From contig NC_081405.1 of assembly GCF_030272615.1 (NCBI RefSeq), positions 159,980,317 to 160,044,316 on the forward strand: a stretch of 64,000 nt of DNA. The letters are read 5' to 3'. Position numbers and translations under genes: made by a program. Below are positions 1 to 10,963 of the stretch, one piece after another. The notes under the pieces are model-generated. The model was not told the DNA's origin, ran no database searches, and saw nothing but the letters and a program-made list of their open reading frames with translations. Source of the DNA: Cryptomeria japonica. Its lineage: Eukaryota; Streptophyta; Pinopsida; Cupressales; Cupressaceae. Positions within the stretch are counted from its first letter, which is position 1. Each line of letters opens with the position of its first letter.

Positions 1-246
1 TGAAGCATGCCAAGGACAACAAGGTTGCAAAATTTCTATATGAAGACACTTTTACCATGTGTGGGGTTCCTATAGAAATTGTTACTGATCAAGGTACTCA
101 TTTTACATCTAATTTGATAGTAGCAATGATGGAAGAATATAACATTAGACACAAGAAAGCCACCCCCTATCACCCATAGGACAATGGGAAAGATGAGATC
201 ACAAACAAAGAGATTGAAGCCATCCTGACAAAAACAATGGCCATAC
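1..246 (+). mobile_element. Ty3/gypsy integrase fragment (fossil)
   Basis: The plus strand reads as the middle of a Ty3/gypsy integrase core. It has the pattern 'VTDQGTHFTSN' around the second catalytic aspartate, followed by 'HKKATPYHP', the usual stretch before the third catalytic residue. Integrase inserts retrotransposon cDNA into the chromosome. The fragment is cut by the window edge on the left and by the start of element A at 247, so it is a relic that was the landing site of A. No LTR of its own is visible in this window. Confidence 0.75.
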
Positions 247-1349
247 TGTTGGCATTTTTTATGGTTATGTTGTGATTGTCATTGATGGACACACACTTGC
301 ATTGAGATCACTTTTATATGTATGCGTTATGCTCAACCGACAATTGTTCCCAACCGGTATGATGCATTATAGTCTTTAGACTATCCGTGTTTTGTAGAAT
401 GTGTTTATCAGTCTGAAGTGGTATGTTGACCCCAAGCGGTTCGAGGATCTCAAGTGGTACAAAGGATCAAAGCGGCAGAACACATATTTCCCAGTCTTCA
501 TTTTTGTCAAACCGGCAACTGGTATTTTGTATGAACCGGTAATACTCTGTGATGAGTTACCAACCAGCATTTTGTGATGAGTTACCATCCACCGATTGTT
601 TGACGGTACCGACACTTTAACGATGCTTTTTGTGTCGTGTTACATAATATGTCTAGATGCATTGAACCTAGGAAATTGTATTGTAATCCTATTGGATCGA
701 CAAGAAATCAGATTCCTTATAAGCACATCATGTCTAGGGTTTTAAGTTGTTGCTAGGGTTTCAGGTGGTTGATGAGTTAGAGAGAGTGTGAATGTGTTGA
801 AGACTGAAGTAATACTGGAATGCATTAGGAACGAGCTATCAAAGATCTAACCAAGCAATCTATGCAATTTGCTAGATCACTCACTTGTTGATTACTCACA
901 TCTTCGACAAGTTTGAAGCCCTTAACTGGGTAGGCCCCAAAGCCTTTTGTAAATCCTCTAACAAGGTGGTTCACATTTGTGGATCTGAAATCCTCTAGCA
1001 AGGTAGTATTTAATCAGACTTATCTCCTAACATAGATTGAGATTCCTAACAGGATCTGTTCTGGTAAAGAACATTGTATGACCTTAACCGGTCTGGTTCC
1101 TATTCTGCAGATAGTTACTTGTGAGTTTCATCTCACCATGGTTTTTCCCATTTGGCTTTTCATGTCAAAATCTCTTGTGTTATGGTGTTTGTGCTTATGT
1201 GGGTAAATGCATTATTTGCTATTTAGTTTGTATGTGTGCTAACCGATTTGTCTACTAAATTGTTTTACCGGTTTACTGCTAGACTAGTAAAGTGTTTAAG
1301 TACTATGATTTTTGGCATACTAATTCACTCCCCCTCTTAGTATTCATCA
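247..1349 (+). repeat. Element A, first LTR
   Basis: This LTR begins TGTTGGCATTTTTT and ends TTCATCA, directly before a primer-binding site. It is 1103 bp, the same length as its partner at 6565-7667. In the first 155 bp I count about 10 differences between the two, or roughly 6 percent, so the array is not recent. A TATA-like CCTTATAAG lies near 713-721. Near the 3' end it carries the motif GTTTTTCCCATTTGG and a C-rich run that recur in the other copia-type LTRs of this window. Confidence 0.92.
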
Positions 1350-1364
1350 ATTGGTATCAGAGCC
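1350..1364 (+). other. Primer-binding site of element A
   Basis: ATTGGTATCAGAGCC follows the LTR directly. It is complementary to the 3' end of initiator tRNA-Met, the usual primer of plant Ty1/copia elements. The same site recurs after the second LTR at about 7668. Confidence 0.9.
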
Positions 1365-1399
1365 AACCTTTCTATAAGTCTAACCACTTGGAAAGAGAT

Positions 1400-2678
1400 A
1401 TGGGGGAATACACTATGAGGGAACTTACTCATCGGCTCACTATGTCTGAGCATGCCTATGATGATCTTATGGTCAAATATAAGGCCTCTCAGGCAAAAAG
1501 GAGAAAACATGCTGAAAAATTGATGGAGCTATCTGAAAATAGTTCTTCTGATGAAGCGGACATGGAAGCTCTGATTCAAGAAGTAGAAAAGATGAATGAA
1601 TCCAATTCCAACCTGAGAAAAGAGTTGGAAGGACTGACTATTCGAATGTGCCAAGAGCTTGAGAACCAGAGGAAAGTTGAAGAGATGGTAAAAGACAAAG
1701 ATCATGAAATCTCCAAGCTGAAGAAAGAGATCAGTGCCCTAATTGCTCAATTCCATACGAGCAAACTGAAAAAAGAAAGACATGCAAGGAGAACTAAACA
1801 TGGCCATCTTTGAGAATGCAAACTTGATGGAAACAAATGCTGCTATTTCCAAAGAACTCTCTGAGTCAAAGGAAATCCTTGCTAAGTTCAACAAGAGTAC
1901 TGTCAAGCTAGAGAAAAAGCTTGAATCTGCCAAACCTGTCAAGAATACTGATGGACTTGGTTATTCTGGTCATGAGGAAGGTGAGACCTCTGGTACAAAT
2001 GCTGGAGCATCAAAGAAACAATCGACATCAAAGGATAAAGGTAAGCAAAAGTTTAAACCTGTTTGCTTTAACTATCTTAAAGAAGGACATGCTGCTAATG
2101 TGTGTAGGAGCAAAGCCTACAATAATTTTCCTTACTTTATAAATAATGTATCTAGATCCAATAAGTTTAATGGTAATTGTTATGCATGCAACAAGTTTGG
2201 GCATAAAGCATCAGAATGCAGGTCTGTTATGAACTACACTTGAAGATATCCTTAGAGGACTCAAGGAGTTGGTCTGGAACCTTTTGTGAACCAAAATCAA
2301 AACCGATTTAATGCCTTTAATCATCAATCAGGAAGCGGTGGCTATCAAGCAGTAACCGGATGGAGAGAAAACTATTTGATCTATCATTGTCATGGTCACA
2401 CTATTGCAACATGCAAGAGGAAGAACGGTAACATGAATAATGGACCTTGGAGAGCACCTGGAATGGTCTGCTATCATTGCAACAAATTGGGTCACATTGC
2501 CAGATTCTACAAAACAAGAAAGAACATATCGGATGACATCTCGGTCACTCCGAAAGGAAAGATTGATATTGAAACTGTTCAAGCGGATATGAACAAAACC
2601 TGGAAAAAGAAACTAGCGGCGTTGCAAGAAGAACTGGTTTCTGCACCTAGTGTGGAAATCATGGAACTAGCAAACTAA
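1400..2678 (+). pseudogene. Element A ORF1: coiled-coil plus CCHC zinc-knuckle, gag-like (fossil, copy 1)
   Basis: The likely start is the ATG at 1400, 36 bp past the primer site, reading MGEYTMRELTHRLTMSEH. About 150 residues of heptad-rich coiled coil follow (EALIQEVEKMNESNSNLRKE and similar). Next comes a K/S/T-rich linker and then a series of CX2CX4HX4C zinc knuckles such as CYACNKFGHKASEC, the nucleic-acid-binding motif of retroelement nucleocapsids. A third and a fourth knuckle-like motif lie near 2390 and 2470. I infer a gag-like RNA-packaging role from the knuckles and from the position right after the primer site. No typical copia gag (UBN2-type) domain is visible. Broken. Confidence 0.7.
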
Positions 2679-3122
2679 TCATCGAAAAAGCTTAGGGAGA
2701 ACAAATGGAAAAATACCTCGAACACCGGTTCACATCGGTAAAAGACCTTAACCGGTATGAGATACCTATCAGGCGACAAAAGACTGGAAATGGTAAAAGG
2801 CAAATTAGAGGTTTACGCCCTAATATTGGAGCATTTATTATGGTAGGTGGAGAACCTGTTTAAAAGGAATTTTGAAATCATTTCTCACTTATCATTTTTC
2901 GAGCGAAGAATTTTTTCAAGTGTAGAGCGAAGGAAAGCGATTTACACCGCGATTCAAAGAGTTTATCAAAAATCTGGAGAAGAATCTAAAGCTATCATCT
3001 GTTGAAGGAGTGAAGAATGCAAAGTTTTATTTTAGTAACTGAAGGAGTGTGAAGCGAAGTTCAAATTGCGAAGCCCTAAATTTCAGTTTGTGAAGGTATT
3101 TCTCATTATTCTTCGTTTATCA

Positions 3123-6100
3123 TGGCTTTTGCATCTCATGATAGTTCTAGTGCAGCTATTGATTCTATGGACTTCATACAACGAAAGTCAAAATATAATG
3201 CCTTGTCTCAAGTACCGACTAGTGTTATATTAGAAGAAGGGATTTTTGATTACATAGACTGCAAAATCAAAGACCTAGGGTCTCTTGTGATCCATTCCTA
3301 GCTGAGCTTATTCTGCGGAAATGATAAGAAGATTAAACCAAAATTTAGCATTCTGGAGAAGAAGAAACTCCAAAATGCAGTTTACTTTCTTGAAGAATTT
3401 TGGGATGATCACATTCGCATTATTCTAAGCAGGGTACACGGTGACAAGATGTACCTAGAGCGGACGCATGATATCACATCGGAAGCAATTCATGTCATCA
3501 CTGGTTTCTGCAATACAGGGGAAGTGCCAGCCCTAAGGAAGGTCAGTAAGACTAAAATGTCCAAGCTCATCGGTTCAGGGAGCGACTCATGTAGCATGAC
3601 TGTCAACTCAATCAAGGACGATCTAGTCAAGTATGCCTGCATGGTGATAGGTTACCAGACGTTCTCTGCTAGTAGAATTAATTCTGTCTCTACTGCAGCG
3701 GTAAATGCTGCTTACAGGATGATCAAGGAGGATGCATCGTTTGATCTGTCCACCTGTATGCAAAGACAACTTATGTTGAATCTTAAGTCAATCAAACAGG
3801 ACAATGCACTGAGATTCAAGTTCGGACAACTACTGGTTGGGTTGTTCTTTTACTTTCAAGGCTACTTTCCAGGAGTAGGTGACATTCAGTGGTCTGCCGA
3901 CCAACTGGTAACAAAATAAAATCAAGGAGAGCCTACAAGCAGTTGGAATCGGCTATCTGGAAGCACTGAACAAATACTTTGATGAGTTCAGACGCAATAT
4001 GAGCCAAAGGATAAGAATATCCGATGATTTAGTAAAAAAGTATGAGGAAGACATCTGCTTCACCATCAAAGTGGATGAATGCTTAATGGAGATCATTGAT
4101 CCTAGGCGGGAAGAAGTAGAGCCTATGGGCTATGAGGTAATGAATGATATGTTGGATGGGTATGCTTCTACCCTAATCACCTCACCCCTTGATCCTAAGG
4201 CAAAGAGAATTGGCACCTATTTGGAAAGGGTTGCACCAGTTGTAGAACCCTCTGAAAAGAAAGGAAAGGCAGTGCCTTCAACATCGGCACTGGTTACTGT
4301 AGCTAGTCCCAAATTGACCAAACGGTCACCAGTTAAGAAGAAACCGAAAGCGGCACCTGCAAAATTCTTCGAGAGGAAGCGGAAGACAAAAAGAAATACA
4401 CCTGACTCAGAAGAAACTATGTCAGAAGAACCGCCTAAGAAGAAGACTAGGCAAACAAAGAAAAAGACAAAGAATGAACCGACATCATCTGCACTGGTAA
4501 ATATTGACATTTCTTCTTACAAAACTTTGACACATTGTCAAAGAACTATAAAGAATAGTAGGAGAAAAGTGCTGAATGATTTAATTGATTGTTTTGATGA
4601 TTTCAATGATGATGAAAAGGAATCAGTTGAATAGGAAATCATTGAGTATTTATGTGTTAATGACCGATCACCTTCAGAAATTAGATCTGAGACACCATAA
4701 TCTTTTTATAATTATTTAGACAATAAATGACGCATTGCCATATAAAAGGAACAGGAAATGAGGGAGAAAATATTTGCTCAACTTTTTCCTGATGTATCAA
4801 ATTCAGAACTTTTCGAAGTTATGAATAAATACAAAGGCCTCTTCTTCATGAGAAGAAGAAGACTCCTGTTACTGGAAGGAAAGGTTCAAGAAATGATCAA
4901 GGATACACATACTCATGCTCAAGAAGCTCTTAAGATGCATAAAGTGGCTGAGGCCAACAAAAACGTTGAGCGAGAATAAAAAACTGGCAAATCGGATGTA
5001 GTGTATGACAGTGAAGAAGAACCAGTCACAGAACAAATGGACCCCATTGATGTAGATGCCTTAGATGGTGAAAATGTTACTCAGGATGCACCATCAGAAG
5101 GAACAGGACAGGAAAAGAAGGCAGAAGAAGAAAAGAAACAACAGGAAGCTGAAAAGAAGAAACAGGCAGATGAAGAGGATAAGAGAAAAGAAGAGGAAAA
5201 GAGGAAAGAGGAAGCGGATAAGAGAAAAGAAGAGGAAAACAAGAAACAAGAGGAAGAGAAGAAGAAGAAGGATGAAGAAGAGAAGAAGCAAAAATATGAA
5301 GAGAAGAAACAAGAAGAAGAGAAAAGAAAGAAAGAAGAAGAGGAGCAAAGGAAGGCTCAAGAAGAACAACAAAAAGTCAAGGGCAAGGAAGCAGCGGAAA
5401 AGAGCACACAGGTGGAGACTCCAATGGCAACCAGTAGTCAAGCTAAACTGACTACAATTACCAGTCCTATTGATCTCCAGTCTGCAAATGAATCGGAGCT
5501 GTTGCAGAGCATTAAGCTCGCTCAAGAGCGATTGGATGCTCCAAGGAGGAAAAAGGGGGAAGATGTTATCCAAACTACGGTGGAAACACTTACCAGTTTG
5601 ATACCCGGTATGAACCTTCCCAGTATCGATTCCTCACTTGCACAATTGAAGCTCCTATGCTTAGTTGTAGAAGACTAGGTACAAAGCCTGGAAGAGGTCG
5701 CAGAAGCAAATGCCAAGAAGGCACATCAAAAGGCTCTGGACACTGCCCTGGTGAAAAAGCTAATAGAGCTCTGGTCTGATCTCCAGAAGGCACAAAAGGC
5801 CATTAGAGATGTAATGAATGAGGGAAATCTTCTACTCAGTAAGATTTTCCAACCTCACTTATTTTGTGATGATGTGCTCATTCAAAAGAACAAACTGCAA
5901 TCTGATATGCAGTCATATATTAGTACCTTCAAGATGCCATATGATTGATTTTCCACATATGGTCAAACTGTTCACCGGCTTCAACTGCAGTCTTCAAGAC
6001 TAGAGGCAGAGATAAGCAACCGGACACAAAATTTGCAGGAACTTCAACTGGTCCTACTGCCACAACTGCAAATTCTCTAGAAGTGCTATCTAAATCTTGA

Positions 6101-6240
6101 TGCCCTAACGGTCACTCAAGAGATGAGCACGATAGATGACATGGAAGAACATGTCTCCCAGATGCAGATAGAGAAAGAGGTGGCTACCTCCCTACTTGAC
6201 TCATGGTCCTTATTCATGAAACAATTTTTGTAGGACTTCA
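3123..6240 (+). pseudogene. Element A ORF2: unrecognised protein with K/E-rich coiled coil (fossil, copy 1)
   Basis: Coding similarity to copy 2 starts at the ATG at 3123 (copy 2: 9438). The first 260 or so residues form a compact, non-repetitive domain with patterns such as YLERTHDITSEAIHVITGF and VKYACMVIGYQTFSASRIN. I do not recognise the family for certain; a remote link to the 'putative plant transposon protein' families is possible. A basic K/P-rich segment follows (about 4230-4480). Next is a long E/K/Q-rich, almost uninterrupted helix-forming stretch (about 5100-5400), then leucine-rich coiled coil to about 6240. Purine-rich codon use over 5100-5400 makes the opposite strand look open; that is only a shadow. 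Broken in several places. Function unknown. Confidence 0.55.
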
Positions 6241-6335
6241 AATCAGTTTTTGACAAGTTTTATTCTTTATTGTCATAAACTCTTATTACTTTAATACCAA
6301 ATGAAAACAGGGGTTGTGCAGTTGTACTTTGTCAT

Positions 6336-6563
6336 TGTTGGCAAAGGGGGAGAAGTATTCTGGTATTTAAAATTTTGATGTATGCTCTGTATATCTCCAT
6401 GTCTATCTCTATACGCAAATAGTTATACATTATTTTGTTTGCAAAAGGGATATTGTATATGCTTAGGGGGAGTAATTTTGCTTATGGCATGATTTTTGTT
6501 GTAAAACACTTAGAGGTCAAATTTTTTTTTCCTAAGTGTTGCCATCAATACCAAAGGGGGAGA
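6336..6563 (+). other. Element A 3' module with repeated polypurine tracts
   Basis: A first tract, GGCAAAGGGGGAGAAG, lies near 6341-6356. A second purine run (TTAGGGGGAGTA) lies near 6462-6473. The plus-strand primer tract CCAAAGGGGGAGAT ends at 6564, directly before the LTR. Elements C and D show nearly the same arrangement. Confidence 0.75.
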
Positions 6564-6564
6564 T

Positions 6565-7667
6565 TGTTGGCATTTTTTATTATTATGTTGTGATTTTCAT
6601 TGATGGACACACACTTGCATTAAGATCACTTTTATATGTATGATTTATGCTCAACCGACAATTGTTCCCAACTGGTATGATGCATTATAGTCCTTAGACT
6701 ATCTGTGTTTTGCAGAATGTGTTTACCGATTTGAAGTGGTATGTTGACCCCAAGCAGTTCGAGGATCTCAAGTGGTATGAAGGATCAAAGCGACAAAACA
6801 CATATTTCCTAGTCTTCATTTTTGTCAAACCGACAACTGGTATTTTGTATGAACCGGTAATACTATGTGATGAGTTACCAACTGACATTTTGTGACAAGT
6901 TACCATCCACCGATTGTTTGACGGTGCCGACACTTTAACGGTGCTTTTTGTGTCGTGTTACAGAATATGTCTAGATGCATTGAACCTAGGAAATTGTATT
7001 GTAATCCTATTGGATTGACATGAAATCAAATTCCTTATAAGGACATCATGTCTAGGGTTTTAAGTTGTTGCTAGGGTTTCAAGTGGTTGATGAGTTAGAC
7101 AGAGTGTGAATGTGTTGAACATTGAAGTAATGCTGGAATGCATTAGGAACAAGCTATCAAGGATCTAACCAAGCAATCTATGCTATTTGCTAGATCACTC
7201 ACTTGTTGATTACTCACATCTTCGACAAGTCTGAAGCCCTTAATCGGGTAGGCCCAAAATCCTTTTGTAAATCCTCTAACAAGGTGGTTCACATCTGTGG
7301 ATCTAAAATCCTCTAGAAAGGTAGTCTTTAATCGGACTTATCTCCTAACAAAGATTAAGATTCCTAACATGATCTGTTCTAGTAAAGAACATTGTATGAC
7401 CTTAACCGGTCTGGTTCCTATTCTGTAGATAGTTACTTGTGAGTTTCATCTCACCGTGGTTTTTCCCATTTGGGTTTCCATGTCAAAATCTCTTATGTTA
7501 TGGTGTTTGTTCTTCTGTGGGTAAATGCATTATTTGCTATTTGGTTTGCATGTGTGCTAACCGGTTGTCTGCTAAACTGTTTTACCGGTTTACTGCTAGA
7601 CTAGTAAAGTGTTTAAGTACTGTGATTTTTGGCATACTAATTCACCCCCCCCTCTTAGTATTCATCA
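6565..7667 (+). repeat. Element A, second (shared) LTR
   Basis: It begins TGTTGGCATTTTTTATT directly after the polypurine tract and ends TTCATCA before another tRNA-Met primer site at about 7668. It is 1103 bp, equal to the first LTR. Because a second internal region follows it, this LTR serves as the 3' LTR of copy 1 and the 5' LTR of copy 2. That is the signature of a tandem array made by recombination between LTRs. A run of eight C residues lies near 7645-7652. Confidence 0.92.
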
Positions 7668-10107
7668 ATTGGTATCAAAGCCAACCTTTCTATAAGTCTA
7701 ACCACTTGGAAAGAGATATGGGGGAATACACTATGAGGGAACTTACTCATCGGCTCACTATGTCTGAGCATGCCTATGATGATCTTATGGTCAAATATAA
7801 GGCCTCTCAGGCAAAAAGGAGAGAACATGCTGAAAAACTGATGGAGCTATCTAAAAATAGTTCTTTTGATGAAGCGGACATGGAAGCCCTAATTCAAGAA
7901 GTAGAAAAGCTGAATGAATCCAATTCCAACTTGAGAAAAGAGTTGGAAGGACTGACTATTCGAATGTGCCAAGAGCTTGAGAACCGGAGGAAAGCTGAAG
8001 AGCTGGTAAAAGACAAAGATCATGAAATCTCCAAGCTAAAGCAAGAGATCAGTGCCCTAACTGCTCAACTTCATGCGAGCAAAGTGCAAAAGGAAGACAT
8101 GAAAGGAGAACTAAACATGGCCATCTTTGAGAATGCAAACTTGATGGAAACAAATGCTGCTATTTCCAAAGAACTCTCTGAGTCAAAGGAAATACTTGCT
8201 AAGTTCAACAAGAGTACTGTCAAGCTAGAGCAAAAGCTTGAATCTGCCAAACCTGTCAAGAATACTGATGGACTTGGTTATTCCAATCATGAGGAAGGTG
8301 AGACCTCTGGTACAAATGCTGGAGCATCGAAGAAACAACCGACATCAAAGGATAAAGGTAAGCAAAAGTTTAAACCTGTTTGCTTTAACTGTCTTAAAGA
8401 AGAACATACTACCAATGTGTGTAGGAGCAAAGCCTACCATAATTTTCCTTACTTTATAAAAAATGTACCTAGATCCAATAAGTTCAATGGTAATTGTTAT
8501 GCATGCAACAAGTTTGGGCATAAAGCATCCGAATGCAGGTCTATTATGAACAACACTAGAAGATATCCTCAGAGGACTCAAGGAGTTGGTCCAGAACCTT
8601 TTGTGAACTAGAATCACAACTGGTTTAATGCCTTTAATCATCGGTCAAGAAGCGGTGGCTATCAAGCAGCAATCGGGTGGAGAGCAAACTATTTGATCTG
8701 TCATTTTCATGGTCACACTGCTGCAACATGCAGGAGGAAGAACGGTAACATGAATAATGGACCTTGGAGAGCACCTGGAATGGTCTACAATCATTGCAAC
8801 AAACCGGGTCACATTGCCAAATTCTGCAAAACAAGAAAGAAATATCGGATGACATACCGGTCACTCTGGAAGGAAAGATTGATATTGAAACTATTCAAGT
8901 GGATATGAACAAAACCTGGAAAAAGAAACCAACGGTGTTGCAAGAAGAACCGGTGTCTGCACCTAGTGTGGAAATTACAGAACCAACAAACTAAGCATCA
9001 AAAAATCTTAGGGGGAGCAAACGATGAAATACCTCGAACCCCCAATTTACACCGGTAAAAGACCTTAACCAGTATGAGATACCTGTCAGGTGGCAGAAGA
9101 CCAAAAATGGTAAAAGGCAAATTAGGGTTTATGCCCTAATATTGGAGCATTTATTATGGTAGGTGGAGAACCTGTTTAAAAGGAATTTTGAAATCATTTC
9201 TCACTTATCATTTTTCGAGTGAAGAAGTTTTTCAAGTGTAGAGCAAAGGAAAGCGATTTACATTGCGATTCAAAGAGTTTATCAAAAATCTGGAGAAGAA
9301 TCTAAAGCTATCATGTGTTGAAGGAGTGAAGAACGCGAAGCGGTATTTCAGTAACTGAAGGAGTGTGAAGCGAAGTTCAAATTGCGAAGCCCTAAATTTC
9401 AATTTGTGAAGGTATTTCTCATAATTCTTCATTTATCATGGCTTCCGCATCTCATGATAGGTCTAGTGCAACTGTTGATTCTATGGACTTCATACAACGA
9501 AAGTCAAAATATAATGCCTTGTCTCAAGTATTGGCTTGTGTTAAAGTAGAAGAAGGGATTTCTGATTACATAGACTACAAAATCAAAGACCTTGGGTCTC
9601 TTGTGATCCATTCCCAGCTGAGCTTATTTTGTGGAAAGGATAAGAAGATTAAACTGGAATTCAACATTCTAGAGAAGAAGAAACTCCAAAATGCAGTTTA
9701 CTTTCTTGAAGAATTTTTGGATGATCACATTCGCATTATTCTAAGCAGGGTACATGGTGACAAGATGTACCTAGAGCGGATGCATGATATCACACCGGAA
9801 GTGATTCATGTCATCACCGGTTTCTACAATACAGGGGAAGTGCCAGCCCTAAGAAAGGTCAGCAAGACTAAAATGTCCAAGCTCACCGGTTCAGTGAGCC
9901 ACTCACGTGGCATGACCGTCAACTCAATCAAGGACGATCTGGTCAAGTATGCCTGCATGGTGATAGGTTACCAGACGTTCTCTGCTAGTAGAATTAATTT
10001 TGTCTTTGCTGCAGTGGTAAATGCCGCTTACAGGATGATCAAGGAGGATGCATCATTTGATCTGTGCACTTGTATGCAAAGACAACTTATGTTGAATCTG
10101 AAGTCAA
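7668..10107 (+). mobile_element. Element A internal region, copy 2, cut short at 10107
   Basis: It matches copy 1 at an offset of about 6315-6318 bp, from the primer site through ORF1, the non-coding spacer and the first domain of ORF2. Similarity stops abruptly near 10107, which corresponds to about 3792 in copy 1. From there the sequence is unrelated (region B). No third A-type LTR was found to the right, so the right end of this copy is lost in this window. Confidence 0.85.
7718..8994 (+). pseudogene. Element A ORF1, copy 2: coiled-coil/zinc-knuckle protein (fossil)
   Basis: This is the same protein as at 1400-2678, starting at the ATG at 7718. It is better preserved than copy 1: one open stretch covers the coiled coil and the first two knuckles (CFNCLKEEHTTNVC and CYACNKFGHKASEC). 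Further knuckle-like motifs lie near 8700 and 8795. An open frame also runs upstream through the LTR end, but the primer site lies inside that part, so I do not take it as the real start. Broken, about two breaks. Confidence 0.72.
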
Positions 10108-10169
10108 CCCTAGTTGAAAAGAACCTTGGAATGCGATGGGTGGATTTTTTGGATGTAACTAGAGCTTAA
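9438..10169 (+). pseudogene. Element A ORF2, copy 2, N-terminal domain (fossil, truncated by junction)
   Basis: The open frame starts MASASHDRSSATVDSMDF and matches the copy 1 domain at 3123-3792 residue by residue, with scattered substitutions. About 220 residues belong to A. The final 20 or so, beyond 10107, come from the neighbouring unrelated sequence, so the C-terminal end is an accident of the junction. The long intact frame makes this the best copy for characterising the domain: no membrane segment or signal peptide, mixed alpha-helical composition. Function unknown. Confidence 0.65.
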
Positions 10170-10963
10170 CCATTAAGGCAAGTACCTAGTGTTAAAGAAG
10201 TTGTAGGTGCTTCATGCTCCAATGAAGCTAATATTTATAATGAAGATTATTCGAGTGAAGAGGAGGATTAAGCTCAAGAAGTTGCAGAGGAAGCTCCTGT
10301 GGTACATAAATCAATAGAAACTAGGAGTGAAAAGAGAAAACATACATAGGAAACAATGGCAAAGGAGAAAACAAAGGTTAATCTTTCTGGTGTTACTCTG
10401 AAGGAACTAGTACCAAAAACCCTTACATCTAAATAGAAAAAAGTGAAGGAATCTAAACTCCCTACAACAACTTAGGAAACAAGTAAATCAGTTATAAAAA
10501 CAAGGCAAACTGGCCAGAAACAGAAGCAAATTGGTATGCTCATTACTAGTAAACATCCTACTAGAAGAAGACATAGATTAAAGAAGAAGTTTAAGAGTAA
10601 AACTGTCAAGGGAGAGAAAATTAACATCTAAAGCTTGGATACTAAAAAAGAAGAAGTTCCTAAAAGGGATTCCCCTGAGTTGCGAACTTCATCTCCATCT
10701 TCTTCCTCTAATGATGAAGGAAGTCAACATCAAGAGGTGTCTCAAGAAATGTTTGAAGAAGAACTAAAGGAGACATCGCAGTCTGAGGAAGTATCTAAAG
10801 AAGAATATGGAGAAAAAATAGAAGAAGAAGAGTTAGAATATGTAGCACAATATATAGCAGGAGATGTGACCCAAGATGTAGCACAATTTATGATAGAAAA
10901 TGTAATACAAGATGTAGCAATAGATGAAGAAGAAGTTGTAGAAGAGGAAGCATTGGTTGATTC
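10108..10963 (+). pseudogene. Region B, left coding piece: charged, unrecognised
   Basis: Coding-like sequence is rich in K, E, S and T. It includes a basic part near 10330-10620 (patterns such as RRRHRLKKKFK) and an acidic open frame from 10635 with EE-rich runs and a repeated Q-D-V-A pattern (GDVTQDVAQF, ENVIQDVAID). The open frame runs into the solo LTR that begins at 10964. Coding-like sequence of similar composition continues after the LTR. I recognise no family. The position next to element A and the composition suggest another retroelement's internal region, but a host gene relic cannot be excluded. Broken. Confidence 0.4.

Larger units (their letters stand above)
1350..6564 (+). mobile_element. 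Element A internal region, copy 1: non-autonomous copia-type element without pol
   Basis: This 5.2-kb internal region between two LTRs has a tRNA-Met primer site at its start and a polypurine tract (CAAAGGGGGAGA, about 6552-6563) at its end. I find no protease, integrase, reverse transcriptase or RNase H. It carries two coding stretches instead: a coiled-coil/zinc-knuckle protein (about 1400-2680) and a second long protein (about 3120-6240). This layout fits non-autonomous classes known in plants, namely LARD and TR-GAG elements, which depend on enzymes from other elements. Both coding stretches are broken, with roughly ten breaks in total. Copy 2, at 7668-10107, aligns to it without large gaps. 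Confidence 0.85.

Noticed and set aside
5094-5573. Open minus-strand frame rich in leucine and phenylalanine
   Set aside because: It is the complement of the K/E-rich plus-strand block of element A; the composition follows from the purine bias.
7439-7717. Open frame extending upstream of ORF1 in copy 2 through the LTR end
   Set aside because: It crosses the LTR border and the primer-binding site, and copy 1 does not keep it. The ATG at 7718 is the more plausible start.
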